From the NCBI RefSeq assembly GCF_002343915.1, contig NZ_NETK01000001.1, forward strand, positions 2,304,001 to 2,368,000: DNA of 64,000 nt, written 5' to 3'. The notes beneath the pieces were generated by a model, which was not told the DNA's origin, did no database searches, and saw nothing but the letters and a program-made list of their open reading frames with translations. The DNA comes from Nannocystis exedens. Its GTDB lineage: Bacteria > Myxococcota_A > Polyangia > Nannocystales > Nannocystaceae. The position numbers and the translations under genes were made by a program. Position 1 is the first letter of the stretch. Each line of letters begins with the position of its first letter. Shown piece after piece: positions 45,940-56,627 of this stretch.

Positions 45940-46139
45940 CGAGGTCGGCACCGCGCTCGGGAGCGACGACTCGAGCCGCGACTGGAACAGCCGGGCCAGG
46001 CTCGCGGCATCCCCTCGCCGAGGCCCAGGCGCTCCCGATGCAGCTTCAGGGTGCCCGCCTCGAGGTCGCCGCGGATCTTGGCCAGCCGCCGCGCGGCCGT
46101 GGAGCGGTGGACCCGGAAGGTCGCGCCGAGCCCGTCGAA
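45940..46139 (-). pseudogene. Sigma factor region 4 / C-terminal relic
   Basis: Reads EFDGLGATFRVHRSTAARRL, AKIRGDLEAGTLKLHRERLG, then after a frameshift LFQSRLESSLPSAVPTS. It is clearly related to the C-terminus of the intact sigma factor at 60121 (AAVYGVHRATAARWVTRGRE, ALLERQLKIRR, VRSQLELSMSGLF). Regions 2 and 3 are missing. Confidence 0.65.
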
Positions 46140-46212
46140 CTCAGGCGCGGCATCAAGCACCGGATCGCATGGGCCCGAAGTCTCCGCGGCGCGGTTCGTG
46201 TAGGCTGTGCCG

Positions 46213-46584
46213 ATGGCCATGACCATGACCGTTTTCCTCGTGCTCGTCGCCGCCCTCGCGGGAGGCGTGGTCTTCGGCCTCGCAAGCGGCGAGAAGAAGG
46301 CATACGAGCGCGTCCGTAGCGAGGGGCAACGCTACGTCGCGGTCATCAAGGACTTCGGGCACATGCGGGGCGACCGGGGCAAGGCGTCGCTCCTGCTGAA
46401 GATCGAGGCTCCATCGGGTCCGGTCGGAAGGCGGCTGATCGTGCCGCTCCAGGGCGCGGTGACCTGGGACTTCATCACCACGGCGCGCGTGACCGAGCGG
46501 CCGGTGCACGTGCAGTGCCTCCTGGACCCGAACATCGAGGAGGCCGTGCGCCAGTACGGCTTCCTCCTCGAGGAAAGTCCTTGA
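46213..46584 (+). CDS. Small membrane-anchored hypothetical protein
   Basis: 123 residues from ATG 46213 (a second ATG two codons earlier is possible). N-terminal helix MTMTVFLVLVAALAGGVVFG, then a soluble domain of about 95 residues (YVAVIKDFGHMRGDRGKASL, LLKIEAPSGPVGRRLIVPLQ, ARVTERPVHVQCLLDPNIEE). Strong G/C third positions. No family recognised; size and layout suggest a membrane-tethered small beta domain. It is a single gene flanked by relics. Confidence 0.6.
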   Translation: MAMTMTVFLVLVAALAGGVVFGLASGEKKAYERVRSEGQRYVAVIKDFGHMRGDRGKASLLLKIEAPSGPVGRRLIVPLQGAVTWDFITTARVTERPVHVQCLLDPNIEEAVRQYGFLLEESP

Positions 46585-47092
46585 GCGCGCGCGCGAGGTG
46601 GCGGCGGTCGGGTCTGGCGACCGCGCGCGCGACCGCGACGCGCGGATGAGCGTGACGGTGACGTCGCGCGACGTGGAGCGGGTGACCGAACGGCGTGAGG
46701 TGTCGGTCACGCCGTCCCGTCGCGGGCCCCGCCTCGTCACCCGCGCTCCTGGTCGACAGGCACCTTGGCTCGACTGTGACCCCCGCGGCTCCCGGCGCGC
46801 CCCGCGGTCGCCCGGGCGGGGCATGGAGGAGCCAGCACGGGAACCGCATCGAGCGTACCCGCCCGGCGCTCCCTCCTCGCTCGGGCGCAGACATTGGGGT
46901 TCTTGCCGACGCTGTAGCCTCACCGCCGCTCGCCGCCCACCTGAGGTGCTCCTTGTCGAGTGGACGGAACAGGCGGCCAGCGAACTCGCGGGGCCGAGTC
47001 CGGACGAGGAAAGGCTTGAGGAGATGCGCGCCGTGGTCCGAGAGTTCGTGCTGAGGAACAAGCCCAAGCTGCTCGCCATGATCTGTATTGGC
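46585..47092. other. No intact gene; truncated C-terminal fragment at 46945-47101
   Basis: A plus-strand stretch reading EVLLVEWTEQAASELAGPSP, EMRAVVREFVLRNKPKLLAM has good codon bias and may be the 3' part of a gene cut by the IS3 fragment. Confidence 0.3.
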
Positions 47093-47820
47093 TCAGCGTG
47101 AATGCAACCGAGGGAGGTGCGGCTTACGGACTTGCGGGTGGGCAGGTCTGGTTGGGATGATGGTGGGTTTGGTGTCGGCGAGCAAGTTCTCGGCGTTGAC
47201 GGCGGAGCTCTCGAGCGGCCTCGAGTTTGCGGTCGCGTTCGACGAAGATCGCAGCTTCGCGGCAGCGAGCTTGTCGACCGGCGCAATGTAGCCGATGGCA
47301 CTGTGGAGGCGGCGGGCGTTGTAGTGCTCGACGAAGTCGGCGGTGACGCGACGGGCCTCGTCGATCGTCGATGGCGCTGCGGGCCGTAAGGCCGTGGACT
47401 TGAACGTTTTGTGCCAGCGTTCGAGCTTGCCGTTGGACTGCGGGTAGCCGGGTGAGATCCGGACGTGGGTCATGCCGGCGACGCGGATGAACTCCTTGAA
47501 ATCGCGGGCGATGAACTGGGGGCCGTTGTCGGTGACGATGCGGGGCCGCGCCCCGGGGAACAGCTCCCGGGCGCGCTGCAGGATGCACTCGACGTCGCGC
47601 TCGGTCATCGGCTCGCGGAGGTCCCAGTGGACGATGTAACGGCTGTAGCCGTCGAGCACGCTGCACAGGTAGTAGAACGTGCCGGCGAGGTTGATGTAGG
47701 CGATGTCGACGTGCCAGTGGCGGTGCGGGCCGTCAGGCTGCTGGAAGCCCGTGCCCTTCTTCGAAGGGCCGCGCTGCCAGCGATCGAGGCGGCCAGGCCA
47801 GCCGAGGCAGTACATCCCAA
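47093..47820 (-). pseudogene. IS3-family transposase (OrfB) 3' fragment
   Basis: Integrase core present: HWHVDIAYINLAGTFYYLCS (first Asp), RPRIVTDNGPQFIARDFKEF (second Asp), SPGYPQSNGKLERWHKTFKS (Glu), HYNARRLHSAIGYIAPVDKL. The N-terminal HTH part and OrfA are absent; the frame is cut near 47820, where sequence of a tyrosine recombinase begins on the other strand. The element is therefore 5'-truncated and inactive. Its 3' end probably coincides with the inverted repeat near 47082 (TGTATTGGCTCAGCG). Confidence 0.82.
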
Positions 47821-47822
47821 GT

Positions 47823-48054
47823 GCCCGGTTACGCTCGTCGCCGACGCGTACGTCGAGGGTATTTGCAGACGCCTTTACCGCAAGGTCGGCATCCGCATGA
47901 AGACGGGCCCACACGCGCTGCGGCACGGAGCAATCCAGCAAATGAGCCCGGCCGGGGTCCCCCTCGACGTCATCCGGCAGATCACGGGGCACGCGGACTT
48001 CCGGATCTTGCAGGAGTACCTCCACGACGATGTGGAAGCGACGGGCATGGTCAG
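47823..48054 (+). pseudogene. Tyrosine recombinase C-terminal relic
   Basis: Reads LYRKVGIRMKTGPHALRHGA, IQQMSPAGVPLDVIRQITGH, ADFRILQEYLHD. HALRH (His/Arg), the ITGHAD box and the nucleophilic Tyr in EYLHD identify a phage-type integrase / XerC-like enzyme. The N-terminal two thirds are missing. After GMV the frame enters the dispersed repeat copy B. Confidence 0.7.
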
Positions 48055-48219
48055 CTCGAGGTTGGCCGACTTCATTTCGACCACGACGCAACTGCGTTCG
48101 GAGAAATACTGGCGAAGCCCTCTGGCGCGGAAGTGCACATCCTCGCCAAAGCTCGCCAGCGGTAGGGTAGCTGCCCTTCCGAAGAGAGACACCTGTAAAC
48201 GCGACGTAAACCGGCGGTA
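48055..48219. repeat. Dispersed repeat, copy B (about 165 bp)
   Basis: Near-identical to 6829-6995, in the same orientation. It directly follows the tyrosine recombinase relic and ends about 60 bp before the MacA-type gene, so it may be the end or attachment region of a lost integrative element. Confidence 0.8.
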
Positions 48220-48280
48220 ATTCCGCGCCGAGTCCCGTTGCTCGCGTCATGGCCGTTTGCTAGGTACGTGCAACGAACGC

Positions 48281-49822
48281 ATGGCTCTGCCTCGCTTCCT
48301 GGCGCCGCTCCTGACCGTCGTGCTCCTCGGCGCGGGTGGTTATTATGCTTATCAGCGCTTCGCCGTCGCCGAGGCGCCGAAGATCGAGTATCGGACGCAG
48401 CCGGTCGAGCGCACGCGGCTGACGGCGACGGTCACGGCGAGCGGCACGCTGTCGCCGGTCAAGACGGTGGCGGTGGGCAGCCAGGTGTCAGGGCGGATCG
48501 TCGAGCTGTACGCCGACTTCAACTCGGAGGTGAAGAAGGGCGACGTGATCGCCCGCATCGACCCGAGCCTGTTCCAGTCGGACCTGATGAAGACGAAGGC
48601 GAGCTACAAGTCGTCGCAGGCGGCGGTGACGCGGGCGATCGCCGACCGCGAGAACGCGCGCATCAACCTCGAGCGCGCGAAGCAGCTGTTCGCCGACAAG
48701 GTCGCGCCGCAGGCCGAGGTCGACGCCGCGGACGCGGCCTACAAGGTCGCCAAGGCCAGCGTGGAGTCGGCGCAGGCGGCCCTGGCGGTGGCCAAGGCCG
48801 CGATCGACACCGCCGAAGTCAACCTGCTCTACACCACCATCCTGTCGCCGATCGACGGGGTCGTGATCTCGCGCGACGTGTCGGTCGGGCAGACGGTCGC
48901 GGCCTCGCTGTCGGCGCCGCAGCTGTTCTCGATCGCCGAGGACCTGCGGGCGATGGAGGTCCACACCAACGTGGCCGAGTCCGACGTCGGCGCGCTCAAG
49001 CAGGACATGAAGGTCCGCTTCACCGTCGACGCCTACCCCAACGAGCGCTTCTTCGGCACGGTGGCGCAGATCCGCAACTCGCCGCTGACGCTGCAGAACG
49101 TGGTCACCTACGACGCGGTGGTCCGCGTCGACAACGACGAGCTCAAGCTGCGCCCGGGCATGACCGCGAGCGTGACGTTCATCGTCGACGAGCGCCGCGA
49201 CGCGCTGGCTGTCCCCAACGCGGCCCTCCGCTTCACGCCGTCCGACCCGAAGATCGCCGCGCTGGCCCCCAAGCCCGAGGGCGAGCGCGGCGGCAGGCGC
49301 GGCGGCAAGCGCAGCGAGGAGCTCGACGAGACCAAGCTCGAGGAGGCCAAGGCCGAGGACCCCAAGCTCGCCGCCGTCGACGCGAAGGCCGAGGCCGCGG
49401 ACAGCAGGAGCGTCGCGGCGGACGCGAAGGCCGAGGCGAAGACCGACACCAAGGCGGCCGACAGCAAGGCCCCCGACGCCGGCCCGATCGAAGGCAAGGC
49501 CGCCGAGGCCGGCCCCGGCGACGCCAGGGCGGAGAAAGGCGAGCGGCGGCGGCGGCGGGGCCAGAGCTCCGAGCTCGCCAACAACCGCACCGTGTGGGTG
49601 CTGGTCGACGGCCAGCCGAAGCCGGTGCAGGTCCAGATCGGGATCACCGACGGCTCGATGACGGAGATCGTCGGCGGCGAGCTGGCCGAGGGGATGCAGG
49701 TGATCGTCGGCGCGACCGGGGGCGAGCCGGTGACGAAGGCCGCCTCGGCGTCGCCGTTCAACCCGATGGGCGGCGGCGGCGGCCGTGGCGGCGGCGGCGG
49801 CGGTCGTCGCGGCGGGTTCTGA
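48281..49822 (+). CDS. macA: MacA-like periplasmic adaptor (membrane fusion protein)
   Basis: 513 residues from ATG 48281. N-terminal membrane anchor (FLAPLLTVVLLGAGGYYAY), then the adaptor core: LSPVKTVAVGSQVSGRIVEL (first lipoyl half), a long coiled-coil hairpin (about 105-205), YTTILSPIDGVVISRDVSVG (second lipoyl half), and beta-barrel (FTVDAYPNERFFGTVAQIRN). The membrane-proximal domain is split by an Ala/Lys/Glu/Asp-rich insert of about 110 residues (roughly 335-440), and the C-terminus is a Gly/Arg run. MacA bridges the MacB transporter to an outer-membrane channel. It is the first of a three-gene operon, 15 bp before the ATPase gene; the channel gene is not in the window. Confidence 0.88.
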   Translation: MALPRFLAPLLTVVLLGAGGYYAYQRFAVAEAPKIEYRTQPVERTRLTATVTASGTLSPVKTVAVGSQVSGRIVELYADFNSEVKKGDVIARIDPSLFQSDLMKTKASYKSSQAAVTRAIADRENARINLERAKQLFADKVAPQAEVDAADAAYKVAKASVESAQAALAVAKAAIDTAEVNLLYTTILSPIDGVVISRDVSVGQTVAASLSAPQLFSIAEDLRAMEVHTNVAESDVGALKQDMKVRFTVDAYPNERFFGTVAQIRNSPLTLQNVVTYDAVVRVDNDELKLRPGMTASVTFIVDERRDALAVPNAALRFTPSDPKIAALAPKPEGERGGRRGGKRSEELDETKLEEAKAEDPKLAAVDAKAEAADSRSVAADAKAEAKTDTKAADSKAPDAGPIEGKAAEAGPGDARAEKGERRRRRGQSSELANNRTVWVLVDGQPKPVQVQIGITDGSMTEIVGGELAEGMQVIVGATGGEPVTKAASASPFNPMGGGGGRGGGGGGRRGGF

Positions 49823-49837
49823 ACGAGGAGCGCGACG

Positions 49838-51798
<1,961 letters not shown>

Positions 51799-51918
51799 CT
51801 CGCCTGTCCGATCGGGCATGTCCTCCGGGGCATCGTGCGAAAACGTGCCTGCCCCGCCCGGCGTCGCGGCGGGGCCGGCGCGGGCGTGGCGTGCGGGCGT
51901 CGGGTATAGTCGGAGTCG

Positions 51919-53586
51919 ATGCCCGTCGCCCCGCCGACCGACCTCGATCAGATGTTGCAGGTGCTCGCCGACGGCGGCGAGCAGGCCCGCGAGCACCTGC
52001 TCGACCACCTGCGCGTGCTGGTGTCGCAGGGCTCGCCGGCGGCGTTCTCGCTGCGCGCGGCGCTGGTCAAGATCCTCTCGGCCGACTCGGGGGGGCGCGT
52101 CGACGACGAGGAGCACCCCGGCTCGTGGACCCGCTCGTGGCAGATGTCGGCGCTGGTCGTGGTCGCCGGCGACGACGCCGAGGCCCGCGCGCTGATGGAC
52201 CTGGCCACCGACCGCGCCCGCGAGCCCAACCGGTGGGTCCGCTACTGGACGCTGGTGACCGCCAACGAGCGCAAGGAGCACCACGCGTGGACCCTGACGC
52301 GCGCGCGCGCGCTGGCCGAGGACACCGGCGAGCGCCTGCAGCTGCGCTGCCTCGGCTGGGCGCTGCTCGCGGCCGACCACGAGGACCGCGACGCGGTCGC
52401 GGCGCTGCTCTGGTGCATCGACGGCGCGCCGCAGCCGGTGCCGGCGGGCAATCGCTACCTGGTCGAAGGGCCAGTCGACCCGACGCACGCCCAGAGCGCG
52501 GCGCTGCGGGCGCTGCGGGCCACGCCGCTGGCGCAGGCGTTCGACCGCGTGCAGGCGATCGTCGACGCCGCCCCGTTCGCCTCGTACACCTGGGACGCGG
52601 TGTCGGTGATGGCGCGCTTCGGCGGCACGTCGCGGGCGGCCGAGGCGTCGCACACGCTGGCGCGCTTCGTCGTCACCAACCGGCGGCGGCGCGAGTACTA
52701 CGACATGGTCGGCCTGGCGGTGCGGGCGATCGGCCGCCTCGGCATCGCCCAGACCGACCTGCTGATGGCGGAGCTCGACAGCGCCAGCCCCGGCGTCGCG
52801 TTCGAGGCCGCCGGCGCGCTCGAGCTGCTGCTGACCACCCCGCGCGCGGTCGAGCGGATCCTCGACGTCGCCACCGCCAGCGCCGACCGCGACGACAAGC
52901 TGGCGTCGGCGCTGCGCAGCATGCAGCGCGGGGCGGTGGTCGAGACCCTGGCGGCCGGGCTGCGCTGCGGCAACATGACCCGAGAGTCAGCCGCGCGCCG
53001 GCTGCTGATCGAGCTCGGCGGCTCGGTGGCGCTCGACCGCCTGCAGATCCGCCACCAGGACCTCGAGAGCCGGCGCAAGGTGGTGGCCGACCTCGACGAC
53101 CGCCAGCGCGAGCACATCCGCTGGATCGCCCTCGGCGACGGCGTGGCCACCTGGATCTCGGTCGGCATGTGGATCGTGGTGTTCCTCGTCGGCGTCACCG
53201 CGATCTCGGCCGGCCTGCTGCTGACCTTCCGCCAGGGCTACGACGCGTTCCAGGCGCTCGTGCTGGCCGGCGCCGGCACCGTGTTCACCCTGCTCGGCAA
53301 GGTCGGCTTCCAGGGCCGCCTGGTCGAGGTCGCGGGCGCCCGCGCGGCCGCTCGCCTCGCGGTGTTCACCGGCTACCAGCGCCGCCTGCAGCAGGTCGAC
53401 CTGGTGCTCGCGCAGCGCTTCATCGACGGCGTCCAGGTCAGCGCCGAGGACCTGCGCGAGCTGTCGGCCCTGGTCTCGACCGCCCAGACCGAGGCCCAGT
53501 CGTCCCTGCTCGCGCTGATCCCGAGCGACAAGGAGGCCGACGCGCTGCAGAAGCGGCTGGCCGCGCTGCAGGGCGGCGAGCCCTGA
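51919..53586 (+). CDS. Helical-repeat protein with C-terminal two-helix membrane module
   Basis: 555 residues from ATG 51919, 120 bp after the permease gene. Residues 1-390 are a series of helical repeats of HEAT type (LRALRATPLAQAFDRVQAIV; LAVRAIGRLGIAQTDLLMAE; AFEAAGALELLLTTPRAVER; SAARRLLIELGGSVALDRLQ). A basic helix (DDRQREHIRWIALG) precedes two membrane helices (about 411-434 and 444-466), and a C-terminal helical tail follows. The helix-TM-TM-helix module resembles membrane modules attached to sensor or effector domains in some bacterial conflict and signalling proteins, but that is inference. It may belong to the efflux operon or be separate. No enzyme motif seen. Confidence 0.65.
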   Translation: MPVAPPTDLDQMLQVLADGGEQAREHLLDHLRVLVSQGSPAAFSLRAALVKILSADSGGRVDDEEHPGSWTRSWQMSALVVVAGDDAEARALMDLATDRAREPNRWVRYWTLVTANERKEHHAWTLTRARALAEDTGERLQLRCLGWALLAADHEDRDAVAALLWCIDGAPQPVPAGNRYLVEGPVDPTHAQSAALRALRATPLAQAFDRVQAIVDAAPFASYTWDAVSVMARFGGTSRAAEASHTLARFVVTNRRRREYYDMVGLAVRAIGRLGIAQTDLLMAELDSASPGVAFEAAGALELLLTTPRAVERILDVATASADRDDKLASALRSMQRGAVVETLAAGLRCGNMTRESAARRLLIELGGSVALDRLQIRHQDLESRRKVVADLDDRQREHIRWIALGDGVATWISVGMWIVVFLVGVTAISAGLLLTFRQGYDAFQALVLAGAGTVFTLLGKVGFQGRLVEVAGARAAARLAVFTGYQRRLQQVDLVLAQRFIDGVQVSAEDLRELSALVSTAQTEAQSSLLALIPSDKEADALQKRLAALQGGEP

Positions 53587-53601
53587 GGCTGTCCCGGGGG
53601 A

Positions 53602-53671
53602 CATGCGTTTCCGGGCATGCCCTTCGGAGCATGCCCTTGAAAGCATGCCCTCACGGACATGCTTACCCGGC
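53602..53671. repeat. 14-bp x 5 CATGC tandem array
   Basis: CATG occurs at 53602, 53616, 53630, 53644 and 53658, an exact 14-bp period, with units such as CATGCCCTTGAAAG and CATGCCCTTCGGAG. It fills the short space between the convergent 3' ends at 53586 (+) and 53678 (-). A related pair of half-sites lies after the permease gene near 51818-51835. Confidence 0.75.
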
Positions 53672-53677
53672 CCGCGC

Positions 53678-54061
53678 TCACTCGGCCGCGACGACGCGGA
53701 CCGGGATGCACTCCTCTTCCTCGTGCTCGACCTCGACGGCCAGGCACGTCTCGCCGACGGCCACGCCGACGAGCACGAAGTTGTGGGCGCCGGGGGTCGC
53801 GTCGGAGAGGAGGATGTCGCGGTCCTGGCTGTCGAGCGAGAGCGCGTCCTCGTCGGTGAACTCGATGCGGGCGCTGCTCTCGATGGTGACGTGGACCGAG
53901 ACCGCGATGCCGGCGGGGATCTCGATCTCCTCGCCGGACAGGCGCACGGGCACCGGCGGCTGGCTGCGCAGCTCGAAGGTGACCGTCTGGTAGCGAGGGC
54001 CGCAGGCGGCCAGCAGCGCGGCCGTGGCCACGGCGGTGAAGGCAGAGGCGAGGCGGGTCAC
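53678..54061 (-). CDS. Small lipoprotein, second gene of a coupled pair
   Basis: 127 residues from ATG 54061, overlapping the stop of the preceding gene as ATGA. Lipobox LLAAC (Cys20). The mature part is a single small beta-rich domain (YQTVTFELRSQPPVPVRLSG; IPAGIAVSVHVTIESSARIE; HNFVLVGVAVGETCLAVEVE) with two Cys that could pair. No family recognised. Coupling to the larger lipoprotein suggests the two act together at the outer membrane. Confidence 0.72.
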   Translation of the reverse strand: MTRLASAFTAVATAALLAACGPRYQTVTFELRSQPPVPVRLSGEEIEIPAGIAVSVHVTIESSARIEFTDEDALSLDSQDRDILLSDATPGAHNFVLVGVAVGETCLAVEVEHEEEECIPVRVVAAE

Positions 54062-54924
54062 AGCGCACCTCCCGTCGTGTCGGTCGTGCCGGTCGCGTCG
54101 GTCGTGCCGGTGTCGTCGGTCGTGCCGCTCGCGTCGGTCGTCGCGTCGGTGGTCTCGGCCGTGGTCGCGTCGGTCGTCGCGTCGGTCGTGGCGTCGCTGT
54201 CGGTGCCGGTGGTGGTGAGCGGGGCCTCGCCCGACTCGACGGTGACCGCGAGCTCGGCCGCGAGCTCACCGAGGCTGGCGCGGACGATCGTGGTGCCGGC
54301 CGTGCGGGCGCGCAGGATCACGTGGCCCTTGCCGGTGCCGACCACCTCGACGACGCCGTCGTCGGCGGCCTCGAAGGTGAAGTCGAGCAGGCCGGCGAGC
54401 ACGTAGTCGTCGTCGTCGCGGGTGATCGCGTCGAACTGCAGCTCGCTGCCCTCCGCCATCGTGTAGGCGGTGTAGTCGACGCGCTGGTGCTGGATGGCGA
54501 CCTCGGTCGGGGTCGACGCGTGGATGTGGATCAGATCGCCGATGGCGCTGTCGGGCAGCAGCGCCAGCACGGCGGTGTAGCCGGCGGCGAGGGCGGTGAA
54601 GATCTCCCCCTTCAGCGCCAGGCGCTCCGCCGAGCCGGAGCGGAGGTCGGGTGGGGGCCGCGAGCGATCTTCGTTCCAGGTGTAGTCGAGCTCGAAGCGA
54701 CCGCCGACGGCGACGCGGGCGGGGAAGTTGCCGACCGACTCGCCGTCGGGACAGGCGGGATCGTCCTCGCCGATGCAGCGGTAGTGGAACTCGCCGTTGC
54801 CGAGCTCGCCCGGGCCGGGCTGGGGATCGTAGGGGTCACTGCTGCAGTCGTCGAAGCACCCGCCGAGGGCGAGCAGCCACGCCAGCAGGAGCGGGCGGGA
54901 AGTAACAGATGTTCTTTTGGACAT
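54058..54924 (-). CDS. Lipoprotein with C-terminal Thr/Asp repeat tail
   Basis: 288 residues from ATG 54924. Lipobox ALGGC (about Cys23), a short Cys cluster (FDDCSSD; YRCIGEDDPACPDG), then a beta-rich region of about 190 residues (VAVGGRFELDYTWNEDRSRP; VVEVVGTGKGHVILRARTAG; TIVRASLGELAAELAVTVES) whose second half resembles a bacterial Ig-like (BIG2) fold. The low-complexity Thr/Asp/Gly tail (TTDATTDATT units) is at the C-terminus, not after the lipobox as in other lipoproteins here. It is divergent from pit, sharing a 287-bp upstream region with it. Confidence 0.72.
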   Translation of the reverse strand: MSKRTSVTSRPLLLAWLLALGGCFDDCSSDPYDPQPGPGELGNGEFHYRCIGEDDPACPDGESVGNFPARVAVGGRFELDYTWNEDRSRPPPDLRSGSAERLALKGEIFTALAAGYTAVLALLPDSAIGDLIHIHASTPTEVAIQHQRVDYTAYTMAEGSELQFDAITRDDDDYVLAGLLDFTFEAADDGVVEVVGTGKGHVILRARTAGTTIVRASLGELAAELAVTVESGEAPLTTTGTDSDATTDATTDATTAETTDATTDASGTTDDTGTTDATGTTDTTGGAL

Positions 54925-55211
54925 AAGCTTAAGGACAGGTCGTAACGGTCATGCGGCGACGCCACGGCGTCTGCTCTCGAGCTTGACCGGACGGCGAGGC
55001 GGCTGCAAGGGGAGGCCGGGCGACCCCGACGCAGCGCTCAGGCGCGCATCGTGCGCGGCGCCGCTCGCCTGTCGTGTCACGCGCTTGTCACCAAGGTGTC
55101 ACGTTCTCTCCCCTTTTTGCCGCCTTCCTGTGACTGACAGAGCGCGCGACCCCGCGTAGATTTCCGGGCGCAGAGGCGGCCCGCTGGCGGCCTCGACCGA
55201 GGAGAACCCCC
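54925..55211. promoter_or_regulatory. Divergent promoter region between lipoprotein pair and pit
   Basis: 287 bp containing the Pho-box-like repeats (55075-55102) on the pit side. On the lipoprotein side, an AT-richer segment (54906-54935, including ACATAAGCTTAAGG) is close to the start. No certain -35/-10 pair. Confidence 0.5.
55075..55102 (+). promoter_or_regulatory. Pho-box-like operator: three TGTCAC repeats at 11-bp spacing
   Basis: TGTCAC occurs at 55075-55080, 55086-55091 and 55097-55102, exactly 11 bp apart. PhoB-type response regulators bind direct TGTCA-containing repeats of 7 bp with 4-bp spacers, the same 11-bp period. The site lies 110 bp upstream of the start of the phosphate transporter gene, where such an operator is expected. 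Confidence 0.7.
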
Positions 55212-56627
55212 ATGGAGGCGATGTTCCACGGACTCACGACGACGACCGGAGTCCTGCTCGTCATCTCGCTCCTTATCGCGTTCGGGTTCGAGTTCGTCAA
55301 CGGCTTTCACGACACCGCCAACGCGGTGGCGACCGTGATCTACACCCGCTCGCTGCGGCCGTGGACGGCGGTCATCCTGTCGGGGATCTGCAACTTCCTC
55401 GGGGTGTTCGTCGGCGGACTCGCGGTCGCGCTCAGCATCATCCACCTGCTCCCGATCGAGCTGCTGGTGTCGAGCGGCGTCGGCCTCGGGCTGGCGATGA
55501 TCCTGTCGCTGCTGCTGGCGGCGACGCTGTGGAACCTCGGCACCTGGTACTTCGGCCTGCCGTCGTCGAGCTCGCACACGATGATCGGCGCGATCCTGGG
55601 CGTCGGGATCGCCAACTCGATGCTGCCGGGCCACGAGTTCGGCGCCGGCGTCAACTGGGCCAAGGTCACCGACGTCGGCATGGCCCTGCTGCTGTCGCCG
55701 CTGATCGGCTTCACGCTGGCGGCGCTGCTGCTGCTGCTGGCGAAGCGCCTCGTCCGCGACCCGCAGCTGTACCGCGCGCCGCTCGGCTCGCGCCCGCCGC
55801 CCCCGTGGATCCGCGGGATCCTCATCTTCACCTGCACCGGCGTCAGCTTCGCCCACGGCTCCAACGACGGCCAGAAGGGCGTCGGCCTGGTGATGCTGAT
55901 CCTGATGGGCATCGTGCCGGCCGGGTTCGCCATCAACCTGGCGCTGAGCGAGCCGCAGATGCGCGAGGCCAGCGCCGCGGTGGTGACGATCCACGACGCG
56001 CTCGGCTCGGCCGCGACCTCGGCCCCCGACGTGCGCAAGAAGCTCGACGAGGTCGAGGACGAGCTGCAGTCGCTCAAGGCGACGCTCGGCAGCGCGGCCC
56101 GGCCCGACGAGGTGCCGGCGGAGCAGCGCTTCGCGGTCCGCCGCGACGTGCTGCTGATCGACTCGACGCTCAAGAAGCTCGACCAGTCGGGCGCGCTGGT
56201 GCTGCCCAAGGACGAGGCCAAGCGGGTCAAAGAAGCGCGCGCCGACCTCCGCGAGCTGACCGACTACGCGCCCAACTGGGTGCTTTTTTGCGTCGCGCTG
56301 TCGCTCGGCGTCGGCACCATGGTCGGCTGGAAGCGGATCGTCGTGACCGTCGGCGAGAAGATCGGCAAGGAGCACCTGACCTACGCGCAGGGCGCCTCGG
56401 CCGAGCTGGTGGCGATGAGCACGATCGGGATCTCCGCCGGCCTCGGGCTGCCGGTCAGCACCACGCACGTGCTGTCGTCGGGGGTCGCAGGCACCATGGT
56501 CGCCCAGCGCGCCGGGCTGCAGGCGGCCACGGTGCTGAAGATCGCGTCGGCGTGGGTGCTGACGCTGCCGGCGTCGATGCTGCTGGCCGGGATCCTGTTC
56601 CTCGTGTTCCGCGCGATGCTCTGTTAG
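55212..56627 (+). CDS. pit: PiT-family inorganic phosphate transporter
   Basis: 471 residues from ATG 55212 (AGGAG upstream). Ten or more membrane helices with the two PiT signatures: GFEFVNGFHDTANAVATVIY and, in the second half, VSTTHVLSSGVAGTM; also WYFGLPSSSSHTMIGAILGV and FAHGSNDGQKGVGLVML. A soluble, partly coiled loop (about 255-345, VRKKLDEVEDELQSLKATLG) interrupts the two halves. It is a low-affinity H+ or Na+ coupled phosphate symporter of the inner membrane. The stop TAG lies inside the TTAG duplicated by the IS1380 copy, so the protein is unchanged by the insertion. A Pho-box-like site upstream suggests phosphate control. Confidence 0.92.
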   Translation: MEAMFHGLTTTTGVLLVISLLIAFGFEFVNGFHDTANAVATVIYTRSLRPWTAVILSGICNFLGVFVGGLAVALSIIHLLPIELLVSSGVGLGLAMILSLLLAATLWNLGTWYFGLPSSSSHTMIGAILGVGIANSMLPGHEFGAGVNWAKVTDVGMALLLSPLIGFTLAALLLLLAKRLVRDPQLYRAPLGSRPPPPWIRGILIFTCTGVSFAHGSNDGQKGVGLVMLILMGIVPAGFAINLALSEPQMREASAAVVTIHDALGSAATSAPDVRKKLDEVEDELQSLKATLGSAARPDEVPAEQRFAVRRDVLLIDSTLKKLDQSGALVLPKDEAKRVKEARADLRELTDYAPNWVLFCVALSLGVGTMVGWKRIVVTVGEKIGKEHLTYAQGASAELVAMSTIGISAGLGLPVSTTHVLSSGVAGTMVAQRAGLQAATVLKIASAWVLTLPASMLLAGILFLVFRAMLC

